NCBI GenBank assembly: GCA_933228895.1
Contig: OW121851.1
Span: forward strand, 134,339,624 to 134,403,623
Direction of reading: 5' to 3'
DNA length: 64,000 bases
DNA from: Platycnemis pennipes
Lineage: Eukaryota > Arthropoda > Insecta > Odonata > Platycnemididae
Below, in pieces: positions 42,311-52,713 of the stretch. Under the pieces are notes generated by a model, which searched no databases, was not told where the DNA came from, and saw only the letters and a list, made by a program, of their open reading frames with translations. Both the position numbers and the translations under genes were made by a program. Numbering within the stretch: position 1 is the first letter of the stretch; each line of letters starts with the position of its first letter.

Positions 42311-43222
42311 GTAGCTTGGATAGAATGATAGTAGGAGGTATGATGGGGCTGAATAGGGAATACTAAGATTAAATGTCCGTTTATACCTATCTTCACCGAT
42401 AGAAAACTAAAATTGGAATAATAATAGTTCGGAAGAATGCAAGAAAAATCGAGAAACATAAAAATTTTTCTGTCTTAAAACTAGACTACTCCATAGTACG
42501 ATATCACAATTTGCTCAGTCGTCCTCTATGTTCGTCATAGACCAAAAAATCACGGCAAAATGTAAAGGCAAGTCCATTCGATCAGGGTTAATGTCTACAA
42601 GTAATACGAAACCCTAAGATGCGTGAGCTTTACTCATTACAATAGAAAAACAAGTTCTTTTAACCGTGTGTCCTGTAGTTTCTCAAGAAGACCCAGTACC
42701 TAGAAAATTTCTCTGGATAGGTTTAACTAAGACGTGGCCAAAGGGATCTTCCGGATTTGAACTCGAGACCGCAGGTCAGTACCCCAAAACCCCATGCCAC
42801 AACGTTGTCGTAATATTCTCAATGATATTTAATCATAAACTTGTGTGACAAGAGTTTCCACTAAATGCTCTCTTTCGCAGCCAAATTATTTTATTCTCCT
42901 TGGGTTATTCACTATTTTGAAAGTAAAAATGCCCGTTACTGAGATTACGTCGATCATCTGTTTGGAATAGGCCAAGTGGACGTCGTCTGACCTCTGCCCT
43001 CATGCTGTCGAGGTCATAGCGGACTCAGATAAGTAATTTTTTGCGTAATAGATTGCGCGCTTGCCTGCGCTCTTGTTTTGAGCTCTCGTTAGTGCGTTTA
43101 TCGCTCGTTTGTCGCCGCCCTGTCTGGTCGAGGGTGAGGGTGGCACAATTAGATGGGGATCGCGGTGACTCTTGCGACGGATGCGTTTTTGTGCTATCTC
43201 TGGTGATCTAGATCTAATTCAT
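42311..43222. other. Unassigned spacer
   Basis: No gene or recognised repeat. Confidence 0.35.
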
Positions 43223-43406
43223 TACTCTACAAACCTCCGGCAGGGTACGCGGCTGGGGTTGAAAGCCACCAAACATGAACAATTGACATGCAACTAGACT
43301 ACTACATTGAAACTGTTACGTAATAGGGTCATACGCAGCTACATAGTTATTATCTACATAGTAATAAAGGGATTATTGGTTATGAATAAATGTGTCATGC
43401 AGTACA
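43223..43406 (-). mobile_element. LINE-D 3' UTR fragment
   Basis: Antisense hairpin relic (CCGGCAGGGTACGCGGCTGG) and D-type UTR to TAAATGTGTCATGCAGTA, interrupted at 43407 by the tail of the next LINE-D copy. Confidence 0.7.
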
Positions 43407-44350
43407 TCTACATCTACGTAATAGCTTGCGAGCCACCAAGCAGGTGGCTCGCAGGCAGGGGGTGAAGATCATCAAACATGCACTATTGACATGCAACTAG
43501 AATATTTTATGCTCGTATGTGGCAGGGGGTGAAGATCATCAAACATGCACTATTGACATGCAACTAGAATATTTTATGCTCGTATGTGGCAGGGGGTGAA
43601 GATCATCAAACATGCACTATTGACATGCAACTAGAATATTTTATGGAGACATGCTAGATAATAAGGTCACATGTTGCTACATGGTTAATATCTACGTAAT
43701 AAGAAATGGATCATTGGTTGTTATTACATGCATCATGCACTACAGACTACTCTGACTGTATTTCACCTAGCTAATCCTTTGCTACGCTGCCTATTGTTCT
43801 TTCTTATGGTACGCGGGAAAAATGTCATTTTAAATCTATCGGTACGACAATCTATCTCTCTAATATTGTTTATCTGATCAAACCTAGCATAATACGAAGG
43901 GGTTCTTAATATAAATCTAAAATCATCTGTGAACAAATCGGTTTCGAATTTACTTCAAAGGTTTAACCTAAATTTTAACCTGCGTTCTAATAGTAATTCC
44001 CTAGTTTTCTATTAAACTCGTAACACTTATCGTACAATTTACAATAAAACAACGTACAATTATCATAACGGCCTTTAACAAATCTAGCGGATCTCCTTTG
44101 CACATGCTCTAATTCTTTTATCATACCTTCATAGTGCGGATTCCATATACTAGCGGCATGTTCCAAATGAGGCCTGACAAGTGTAAAATAGCTTCTTTCT
44201 CGTACTCTCTCATCGCATTTGCCTAGAAATCTTTTTACGAATCCTAATCTACGGTTTGCTACACTAGTTATTTCCCTGATGTGTTTCCCCCATGACATGT
44301 CTTCAGTGAAGTCGACGCCTAAGTATTTAATAGATTCTACGATACATATT
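43407..44350 (-). mobile_element. LINE-D copy with an expanded 3' UTR
   Basis: Antisense tail, hairpin block, a 3' UTR in which a 67-bp unit is present three times, then codons from FFPRTI back to MKICIVESIKYLGVDFTEDM (44355). An open stretch on the minus strand (43987-44355) encodes YLGVDFTEDMSWGKHIREIT through VQRRSARFVKGRYDN; the frame then breaks. It is the longest LINE-D copy here. Confidence 0.82.
43455..43655. repeat. 67-bp tandem repeat, three identical units
   Basis: GCAGGGGGTGAAGATCATCA starts at 43455, 43522 and 43589. The units look identical, which points to a recent expansion in the LINE-D 3' UTR. Confidence 0.9.
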
Positions 44351-44735
44351 TTCAATCTTTATCTCTAATCTTAATTATCTGGTCGAATCCAGCATGATAC
44401 GCAGTGGTTAATATTTTCAATATTAATATTTAACTTCTACATTAAAACTATCCGTTTTAAATTTCTGCAGGAGATTTAATCTGTGGGTATACTTTAACAT
44501 ATGCCAATAGTTCCCAACCTAATTCTTCTACTTATTCTGATACGCTACTAAACCTATCGTAACACCTTTTAACAAACCTAGCTGCTCTACGATGTTTACT
44601 ATCTAGCTCTCTGATCAAACCTAATTCATTCGAATCCCTTTTACTGGCTGCATATTCAAGATGGGGCCTGACTACCTACTGAAGAGTCTCTTGAAAAGTG
44701 AAAAGTCATTCCTCTTTTCGCCAAAGGCTCAGATT
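44351..44735 (-). mobile_element. LINE-A coding fragment
   Basis: Antisense codons for ARFDQ/IKIR back to LVRPHLEYAASKRDSNELG and the SLVR region. It has several frame breaks and no 3' UTR, being cut by the LINE-D copy. Confidence 0.75.
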
Positions 44736-45330
44736 GTCTATAGCTTCGCCGTGAAAACACGGTAGTTTTCAGATTTATGGAAAGTCAGTTTGTGTCGCCG
44801 TTAATGAAGATCCTAAATATCTAAGCGGCTAACGTTCTCGTCCATCTTACAATTCTTGATGCACTCTGCTCTTACTTTCTAGTAGTCCTTCTGATTCTCA
44901 CTAATAATTCCAGCGAAAACCTTTTTTGGCGTGGCAATCACACAATTTCTCATGGGTTAATTGATACGGAGAGGTTAATGGGAAAATTACACGAGCTTGA
45001 GAGTGAAAGTTAAAATAATAGGAAAACGAAAAGGAGAGTCGTGTTATGTGGAGAAAATCATTCGAGACTTGGCGAGAAGTTCTCACCCATTGTGTGATAT
45101 CCTACGCTTTCATCAGTGAATGTTGTAAGCATCATGTTCCTGTCTTGAGGTTGTTAACTGGAGTCGTTGAGGATGGAGAAACAGAGGTAAATATTATGGA
45201 AAAGTAGGAGACATAAGGAGAAGTACACATCACTCACCTGTCTCCCTCCCGTCTTAGATAGTTCCTTAAGGTTTTTTCCTTGCCGTCTTGTGTGGAAAGC
45301 AAGTTTGTTGTAAATTGCGGGAGGAGAAAA
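44736..45330. other. Unassigned spacer
   Basis: No gene or repeat recognised. Confidence 0.35.
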
Positions 45331-45407
45331 GGTTACCTTGACCGGGAATCGAACCACAGACCTTTTGGCTCTCCAAGCCGATGCGAGACCTCCACGCTAC
45401 CAAGGGA
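45331..45407 (-). repeat. tRNA-like sequence
   Basis: On the minus strand CCTTGGTAGCGTGGAGGTCT is followed by GCTTGGAGAGCC and a B box GGTTCGATTCC, and CCTTG can pair with CAAGG as a short acceptor stem. The T stem is poor and the anticodon loop is short, so it is a tRNA pseudogene or SINE head and not a working tRNA. Confidence 0.4.
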
Positions 45408-45427
45408 ATCTAAATCAACCTTTGTGG

Positions 45428-45590
45428 CATAAGGTGAAGTTTACCAAACATGCACTGTTGACGTGCTACTACTAGGCTACTAAATGGAAGCATGTTAGGT
45501 AATAGAGTCACGTGACGCTAGATGTTTAGTATATATATACTAATAAAGGGATTTTTGGTCTTAATGGCATTTATCTACATATACAAAGTT
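45428..45590 (-). mobile_element. LINE-D 3' UTR relic
   Basis: Antisense AAACATGCACTGTTGACGTG, TTAGGTAATAGAGTCACGTG and ACTAATAAAGGGATTTTTGG match LINE-D. The hairpin block is decayed. Confidence 0.65.
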
Positions 45591-45739
45591 TATGACGATC
45601 CCTCTATCAATAAATTACATTCATTAACGTAAATAATTTTTGTGATATGTTTTTAAAGATTTTCAAAGTAAATATATATTTGGATCAGGTACGACGGCTC
45701 TTCACATTAAGTGATAACTTGTAATCAAATAATATCAAA

Positions 45740-46921
45740 TCAAAATTTCACTGGTTTTCCTCCTTTCGCCATTGTTATCATTGGCTTTTGAAACAATCAC
45801 AATATAATCACAGACTTATCATTGCTCACAATTTGCCTTATCTCAATCGCATGGCGGCAGTTGTCAGTAGGAACGCCATAGATATCAGATTACTGGATAT
45901 AATAAATTATTTCCAGTGTTACTCAGTTGAATTGATGCGTGATGAATAGCAACAAAACACAACTTTGTAATTCCACATACATCGTACCTGATCACAGTAT
46001 GGAATTTGTTTGAAATTTGTGTCTCGTGTACTTATGATGTACTTGATGCGAAACTTTCTCGCAAATCCAAATATACAAGCCAAAATTTTCTGTGTCAACC
46101 ACAAAGATTATTAAAAGCTATTTCAATATTCTCGAAAATTGCCGAAAGTCAAGTGACCTGAAACTCCTTCTAACGTCACTGCACGGTAAAGTCTCCTTAG
46201 GTTCTTGGTTCTCTAGGTTCTTGGGCACTACACTGGTATTATATAAATTATGGACCATGTGCTCGTTACCATCCATACTAATTAAATAAAAAATCGAACT
46301 CATTCGTGTATTTCATGAATCAAATAGATAAATACATTCATTTTCGCCAAGTATTGATTTAGCGACTTAGCGCCGCGTACAGCAGATAAATAACGCTCAT
46401 ATTGTACCATGCCATAACATCATGCGGTGTTGGTGTATTTTTATGATGCGCGAAACGTATGATTTTTAAAGAGTAATATATTTGTTACAAAACTTTCTTT
46501 TTTTCGGTGATATGTTCTTCTAATTTCTTCGGTCATATGTTCGCTAGTACATTTTAGCTAATCAATTACATTCATTTTCGCCAAGTATTGATTTAGCGAC
46601 TTAGCGCCGCGTACAGCAGATAAATAACGCTCATATTGTACCATGCCATAACATCATGCGGTGTTGGTGTATTTTTATGATGCGCGAAACGTATGATTTT
46701 TAAAGAGTAATATATTTGTTACAAAACTTTCTTTTTTTCGGTGATATGTTCTTCTAATTTCTTCGGTCATATGTTCGCTAGTACATTTTAGCTAATCAAT
46801 TTCTCATTCAAAGAGTTATAAAAAATAGTGGATGTTCCACATTCGAGGTTTCGTCGGAACGGAGTCACAGGTTGTGACGGTTACTTTTACATGTCTGTGA
46901 CTTCTTCACAGTTCGCGATAT
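45740..46921 (-). repeat. Dispersed repeat H, copy 2
   Basis: It is the reverse complement of 28668-29360 over 45900-46440. It then continues to an outer end (GTTGTGACGGTTACTTTTAC, TTCTTCACAGTTCGCGATAT) shared with 47540-47969. A 234-bp stretch inside is duplicated. LINE-B begins exactly at its end. No conserved ORF. Confidence 0.68.
46333..46800. repeat. 234-bp perfect tandem duplication in repeat H
   Basis: TACATTCATTTTCGCCAAGT starts at 46333 and again at 46567. I see no difference between the two 234-bp units, so the event is recent or an assembly artefact. Confidence 0.9.
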
Positions 46922-47539
46922 CTACATCTACATAATACCCTGCAAGCCACCATAAAAATGTGTGGCAGGGGGTGAATTTTCACCAAACATGCACTACATA
47001 TCATACATAAAATGGGATTAATATAAATAAATTAGTCTAAACTTCACTATTTAAAAAAAGATAAAAATAGCAAAGCAAACATGCAAAAACGTGCTGTTAG
47101 TTGGGTTAGCTTCAAGTCCTTATACCAACATGCAGCTACCAATGCTATCCTTTGCTACACTCGTACTGGATATATTTACCGTTGATCATATCCCTAATTG
47201 TACGAGGGAAAAAGGACATTTTGAATCTGTCAGTTCGGCAATCTATTTCTCTAATTTTGTGATTATGGTCCAGTCTACCAAAAAAGTTGGGGTTCACAAA
47301 ATATTTTGAACATCATCACTGAAAATATGGTCTTGGAATTTGTTTAAGAGATTAAGTCTAAATTTCAACCTGCGATCTGACAATGATTCCCAATTTAATT
47401 CATTTAATAGACTGGTTACGCTAATAAGGTTATCGTAACGTCCCTTAACAAATCTTGCCAATCTTCGCTGCACACGTTCAAGTTCATTGCTTAGACCGAT
47501 TTCATAGGGATCCCATACACTGGCAGCATATTCCAAATA
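46922..47539 (-). mobile_element. LINE-B (old) between two H copies
   Basis: (CATCTA)n tail, hairpin block, 3' UTR and codons from EYAASVWDPYEIG to the ECSN-type end. The frame is open from 47536 to 47294, but the part downstream is damaged (TKKVGVHK in place of TYYGRL, read antisense). Confidence 0.85.
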
Positions 47540-47969
47540 TTATATAATTTATGGACGATGTGTTCGTTAGCATTCATATTAACAAAATAAAAAAATCAAA
47601 CACAGTCGTTTGTTACATTAAACTAATAGATAAATACATACATTTTCGCCAAGTATTGATTAAACAAGCTATCCTCACGTGCACAGCAGGTAAACAACGC
47701 TCATATTGATACCGTGCCATAACATTATGCGGTGACGGTGTGCTTTTATGCTGCCGGAAACGTATGAGTTTCAAAGAGTAGTATATTTGTTACACAACTT
47801 ATTTCTTCGGTGAAATGGTCGTCTATAGTACATTTTAGCTAATCAATTTCTCATTCAAAGAGTAATAAAAAAATAGTGCATGTACCCCATTCAAGGTTTC
47901 GTCGGAACGGAGTCACAGGTTGTGACGGTTACTTTTACATGTCTGTGACTTCTTCACAGTTCGCGATAT
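47540..47969 (-). repeat. Dispersed repeat H, copy 3 (partial)
   Basis: It parallels 46238-46921 without the 234-bp duplication and with about one change in ten. It ends in the same GTTGTGACGG ... CTTCACAGTTCGCGATATA block. Confidence 0.68.
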
Positions 47970-48569
47970 ATTGCTCGGCAATGCATGCTTGGATGGAGGC
48001 GAGAGATCGACATTGGGACTCTTTTTAAGATAAAGTGACGGTTCCTCATGGAGGTTCCTGAACCGCCGGGCATTGACGTCAGCCGCGCGGAGTTAACCCG
48101 AAAAGGCATCTGTGTCGGACGACAGCTGCCCCACGCGAATTTCTTTTCGCTGCGTCCCTCTGACTCATGTCAGCGGGCAACGCCATTCATATCAGGCTGT
48201 TCTATTTCTGTCTCATTGGGCATTGTGCGGAAAAAAATCACCTATACCGCGCCGCACGTCATCAATTCGGGTGACACTCCGTTGCTCAGCAACCGTTTCT
48301 TATGTACTATGCACATACTTCACCAGAGGGAGTCGGGTCACGACTATGCGAATCAGCGGTGATGAAAATCCAGCTATTTTACTTAAGCTCCTTATTGAAC
48401 CCTTCTTTCGTTGTGTCTGTTTAAATCTTGAGTCGCGAGGTCCAAATTGCTTTTAATGGCACCGTATCTGTCGGTAGCTTCCCTTCGAATATCTACTGCC
48501 AAAATTTTGTTTTGCTGGGCCATATTTAACGCTGTGCATATTTGTTAGCTCTTTGGGATTTTTGTCTTC
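47970..48569. other. Unassigned spacer
   Basis: Overlapping frames 48048-48362 and 48112-48456 have no recognisable domain. Confidence 0.35.
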
Positions 48570-48782
48570 ATGTTCGCTTATCCCATTCCTCTCTTCTGTA
48601 AAGTGTATCCCAAAGCATTTACCCTTCTGACCCCAACTTTTTTTCACATCCCCCAAGCACATGCCAACATCTACATGACCTCCTTCCCCATCACTGCGTA
48701 CAAGTTATGGAACTCACTACCCATAAATATCAAATCCCCATCTCCACTTCAGTCTTTCAAAGCTAAAGTTTTTTCTATTTAG
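48570..48782 (+). pseudogene. C-terminus of a further LINE reverse transcriptase
   Basis: The codons for FPITAYKLWNSLPINIKSPS then LQSFKAKVFSI match the LWNSLP...FK signature that ends ORF2 in many CR1/Jockey-group LINEs (normally R..fp...yrlWNsLP...FKk.L). It differs from LINE-A, -B and -D. No RT palm motif is attached, and no tail is recognisable downstream. Confidence 0.6.
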
Positions 48783-48916
48783 AAAATAAAACTTTAAACT
48801 GGTGGTTGTTTAATGTAATGTCTATAAATATATGGTGCAACATTGATTTAATTCTTGATTGCTTAATGCATTTATTATGACTGTATGAGTAAATGCAAAA
48901 TTGTTTTCAGTTTCAA

Positions 48917-49361
48917 CTACATCTACATCTACATCTCATCTACATCTACATAATACCCTGCAAGCCACCACAAGGGTGTGTGGCAGGGGGTGATTGCTCA
49001 CCAAACATGCACTACATATCATGCATAAAAAAGGAATAGTATTAATATAGTAGTCAGAACTACACTATTTAAAAAGATAGAAATTGCAAAGAAAACATGC
49101 AAAAACATTCTGTTAGTAGGGTTAGCTTTAAGTACTCATACCAACATGCAGCTACCAATGCTATTCATTGCTACTCTCCGATAGGACATATTTACCGTTA
49201 TTCGTATCTCTTATTGTGCGAGGGAAAAAGGACATTTTGAATCGGTCAGTTCGGCAATCAATTTCTCTAATTTTATGGTTATGGTCCAGTCTGCCATAGT
49301 AAGTTGGGGTTCGTAAAATATTTTTAACATCATCACTGAAAATATTGCCTTGGAATTTGTC
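48917..49361 (-). mobile_element. LINE-B (young), 5'-truncated
   Basis: A long (CATCTA)n tail, then the hairpin, UTR and codons from DKFQGNIFSDDVKNILRTPT to SESSNE. Cut at 49361 next to an old LINE-B. Confidence 0.9.
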
Positions 49362-50410
49362 ATAACCTACATAATACCCTACAAGCCTCCATAAAGGTGT
49401 GTGACAGGAGATGAATTCATACCTAACATGCATGGAAAAGGATCAGTAATAATATACTAGTCTTAACTTCAATTTTTAAAGAAGATAAAAATATCAAAGC
49501 TAGCATGCAGTCTAATGCTGTTAGTTGGGCTAGCTTGAGGTCCTTATACCAACATGCAACTACCATTGATACTCTCGTATTTCATCTATCTAGCATCTAC
49601 ATCTACATAATACCCTGCAAGCCACCACAAGGGTGTGTGGCAGGGGGTGATTGCTCACCAAACATGCACTACATATCATGCATAAAAAAGGAATAGTATT
49701 AATATAGTAGTCAGAACTACACTATTTAAAAAAGATAGAAATTGCAAAGAAAACATGCAAAAACATTCTGTTAGTAGGGTTAGCTTTAAGTACTCATACC
49801 AACATGCAGCTACCAATGCTATTCATTGCTACTCTCCGATAGGACATATTTACCGTTATTCGTATCTCTTATTGTGCGAGGGAAAAAGGACATTTTGAAT
49901 CGGTCAGTTCGGCAATCAATTTCTCTAACTTTATGATTATGGTGCAGTCTGCCATAGTAAGTTGGGGTTCGTAAAATATTTTTAACATTATCACTGAAAA
50001 TATTGCCTTGGAATTTGTGGAAGAGATTAAGTCTAAATTTCAACCTGCGATCTGACAATGATTCCCATTTCAATTCATTTAATAGACTGGTTACGCTAAT
50101 ATAATTATCGTATCGTCCCTTTACAAATCTTGCCGATCTTCGCTGCACACGTTCAAGTTCATTACTTAGACCGATTTCGTAGGGATCCCATACACTGGCA
50201 GCATATTCCAAATGCTGCCAGTGTATGGGATGGGATATGGGACAGTGTATTTATGCTGTTGGATATATTTACCGCTATTCATATCCCTAATTCTACGAGG
50301 AAATTAGGGCATTTTGAAACTGTCAGTTCGGCAATCAATTTCTCGAATTTCGTCGCAGTTTGCAAAATATTTTTAACGCCAGCAGTGAATATATTATCTT
50401 GGAATTCAAT
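49362..50410 (-). mobile_element. LINE-B (old) split by a young LINE-B
   Basis: Diverged 3' UTR at 49362-49591 and coding remains at 50263-50410 (TVSSAINF-type antisense, codons for RNELIAELTVSKC/FFPR region). They are contiguous in the family when 49592-50262 is removed. Confidence 0.72.
49592..50262 (-). mobile_element. LINE-B (young) with a snap-back 5' end
   Basis: Tail, hairpin, 3' UTR and codons from EYAASVWDPYEIGLSNELER to SESSNE without a stop. At its 5' end the sequence turns round: 50185-50204 is repeated in inverted orientation at 50212-50231 with a 7-bp loop. A degenerate patch to about 50262 follows. Confidence 0.88.
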
Positions 50411-50671
50411 CTTGGGATGCCGCGTGAATCACCTTTCCGTCCCACGGAGATGAACGTAGCCTTAACCTTTTCCGGAAGCATTCCCTCATTTTAAATTGGC
50501 TTGACTCAGCCACCAATTATTCCATCAGTTAAGGGAAATTGAACAAATAATTTCTTTTGCTATTTCATGCTCTTTCGTTGCGAATAACAACTATTGTAAT
50601 GTTGGCCGACCGGGGCACTTAAAAATAATAGTTATTTACATGAGGTTGGAGTTCGCGAACTTAATATATAG

Positions 50672-50834
50672 AAAAAACATTCTCGGGTTTCCAGCCGAGT
50701 AAGATGTTTTGTTGCTAACGTTTCGATGGAATACTCCTCCATCGTCCTCAGAGCAATGAGGACGATGGAGGAGTATTCCATCGAAACGTTTAAACAAAAC
50801 ATCTTACTCGGCTAGAAACCCGAGAATGTTTTTT
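50672..50834. repeat. Near-perfect palindrome with hammerhead-like core
   Basis: AAAAAACATTCTCGGGTTTC on the left mirrors GAAACCCGAGAATGTTTTTT on the right. Arms of about 80 bp pair almost perfectly (an extra TGCTA-type interruption near 50715 on the left). The centre is CCTCAGAGCAATGAGG. The end sequence TCTCGGGTTTCCAGCCGAGT resembles the Penelope-linked end at 52592. Confidence 0.78.
50720..50751 (-). ncRNA. Hammerhead-ribozyme-like core (candidate)
   Basis: The minus strand reads CTGAGGA, one base, stem GATGGA..TCCATC with loop GGAGTAT, GAAAC, then GTTAGCAAC (possible stem III GTT/AAC). The mirror arm on the plus strand has the stem and GAAAC, but AATGAGGA in place of CTGANGA. Confidence 0.42.
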
Positions 50835-51636
50835 AAATATCATTCGCCGAGAAAGAACGAGATCATATATTAATATATAGAAGTTAATATATAGAAACTT
50901 TAAATGATTGCGCCCAACTGAAGGCTGAAATGTCACTCATAGTTCGCAGAGAAGAAAGGTGTTTTGGTGTAACGCGGATATATTCTTTTCATCATTTTTT
51001 ACATGAAGTTTACTGGCTCTAATGGGTTACCCCAGAGCATTAATAAATCTTATATATTTATCTTAACTTTTTGCTCGAGATCCAAACTGCCAATCCTTCA
51101 TGTATACCAGTGCGGCTCTTAAATTAGTGATCCTTTTCTAATTTCCTCAGATGACTTTCTCGCCTAGGAGCGTCTTCTTTATTTCTTGCCGAGGAGGTGT
51201 GCTAAGGCACAAGTTCTCGCCTCTTTCTCAACGACGAGTTTCCGCATCAGTCCGCAGGAAGTGACCGCTCCGGCCGAGAAAAATGTCCGCTCCCACGATA
51301 TTCGCTCTCTCTTAAGTTTCTTCGTGTGCAGCCTTTACTTAACTCGACATTATTATAATCACGGTAAAGGTACGTTGAGAAATTTGGTGCAGTAATACGT
51401 TATTAGACAAGGACATTTAGTAGTATTCTTTGAATTTAATTCTTTAAAGTGCCTTCATCTTGAGCAGCGATGCGAAAGTATGTGAATTAGTCAGGGTAGA
51501 CGGCTCGTAATTAAAACGTGGAATATTACATCCTGTCCTTGAATGTTTTAATAAGTTGTACTACTCTTTATCCTTGAATGTTGAATATAATTGGATATTT
51601 GTCCTTGAATGAATTAAAAAATAATTGTTTTTCGTA
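50835..51636. other. Unassigned spacer
   Basis: The frame 51186-51395 has no domain. No repeat recognised. Confidence 0.35.
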
Positions 51637-51810
51637 CTACGGTAGATGGGACAATATTGATAAAGTTAGCGAGTTTGATAATAAGACGGTGTGGTTAAAA
51701 GTGCCCTTTTTTCCGCATGCAATAAGATGAAATAGTAAATGTGATCGAAGTTACTTCATTAATTAGGTAGCGAGGATTTTAGGCTAATGTTGCATTTTTT
51801 ACTAGAGACT
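51637..51810 (+). mobile_element. Ancient CR1-like LINE C-terminal relic
   Basis: Codons for YYGRWDNIDKVSEFDNKTVW then LKVPFFPHAIR parallel YYGRLDHNHKIREIDCRTDR and FKMSFFPRTIR of LINE-B. It is the most diverged copy seen. Confidence 0.6.
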
Positions 51811-51816
51811 CCAAAG

Positions 51817-51885
51817 TTACATCTACATGTTTTCCTGCGAGTCAGTCGCCTCACGGGAGTGTGGCAGGGGGTGGTAAGTTACCAG
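51817..51885 (-). mobile_element. Diverged LINE 3' hairpin relic
   Basis: Antisense TACATCTACATG, then GCGAGTCAGTCGCCTCACGG and GTGTGGCAGGGGGTGG. The hairpin arm is changed but GTGTGGCAGGGGGTG is conserved. Confidence 0.55.
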
Positions 51886-52555
51886 CCGTTAAGATTTCCG
51901 TTTTCTCACTTATTTAGAATACCTATGCGTTTAATTGTTGTTGATATTTACTAACGCTTTTATGAAACCACAATTGTTTTTAATATTTAACGCCACAATT
52001 TTTGTTTAATATTAGTGCATTGTCCCTCGCGTAAGGCTTAAAGTTTTAAGGTTTGAGGGATTTAAAGTCAATTTTCTTCCGAGGCTAGTATAGTTGACCT
52101 AACAGTAATACTCATCATGTCGTTGCTAAAAATAAGAGTATGTGCGCGACTTCAGTAGAGTGTACTCTCTCATTTTACACTTACGAACGGCTGGCTAGCA
52201 GGGAAAACATCTAAACCTATGCTGGTTATGATGTGAAAACTTTGAACCGGTAGGGGTTTCCAGTAATTGCGACGTGAATATTACTTGTTCATCGTTAATT
52301 ATGGTAATTGGACGGAACCCGTAGCCGGGGGAGGCGAAGAGGGCACTTCTAGGCGTGGGACTGCCGCCGGAGCGAGATTCTCAGGAGGAGGCCCCACACC
52401 CACCTCGGCGGGGGTGGATTGCGTTTTTTTTCCTACCCGGGAGCGAAAACCCATCTTTTCTCCCCTCGCTCCGCCGATTTGACTCCTTTCAGTGCCACTC
52501 TACACATCCGTGTCTGGGGATAGTACCTACCACTTGCCATGTAACCACCGAATTC
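51886..52555. other. Unassigned spacer
   Basis: GC-rich from 52310 to 52480. Overlapping frames 52267-52482 and 52355-52876 are not supported; the latter runs through the Penelope fragment in antisense. Confidence 0.35.
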
Positions 52556-52630
52556 GATTCTGAGCTAATATTTTGTTGGAGGAAGAGTTCTCGGGTTTCC
52601 AACCGGGTCCAAGTGTTTTTAGGCACCAAC

Positions 52631-52662
52631 GTTTCGAAGGCTAAGTCCGCCATCGTCTTCAG
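52631..52662 (-). ncRNA. Hammerhead-ribozyme-like core in the Penelope 3' end (candidate)
   Basis: The minus strand reads CTGAAGA, one base, GATGGC..GCCTTC with loop GGACTTA (one U-U mismatch), GAAAC, then GTTGGTGCC. It lies about 50 bp downstream of the endonuclease stop, inside the terminal repeat-like sequence, where hammerhead motifs have been described in Penelope-like elements. Confidence 0.48.
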
Positions 52663-52713
52663 GGTGAATGATGTAGCCAAAAATTGTCCGCCTTATATAC
52701 AGTCCGGTCTAGT

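Noticed and set aside
43455..43655. CRISPR-like array
   Set aside because: The 67-bp units are contiguous with no spacers, in a eukaryotic LINE 3' UTR.
48048..48456. Two overlapping frames (104 and 114 codons) as genes
   Set aside because: No recognisable motif in either frame and they exclude each other.
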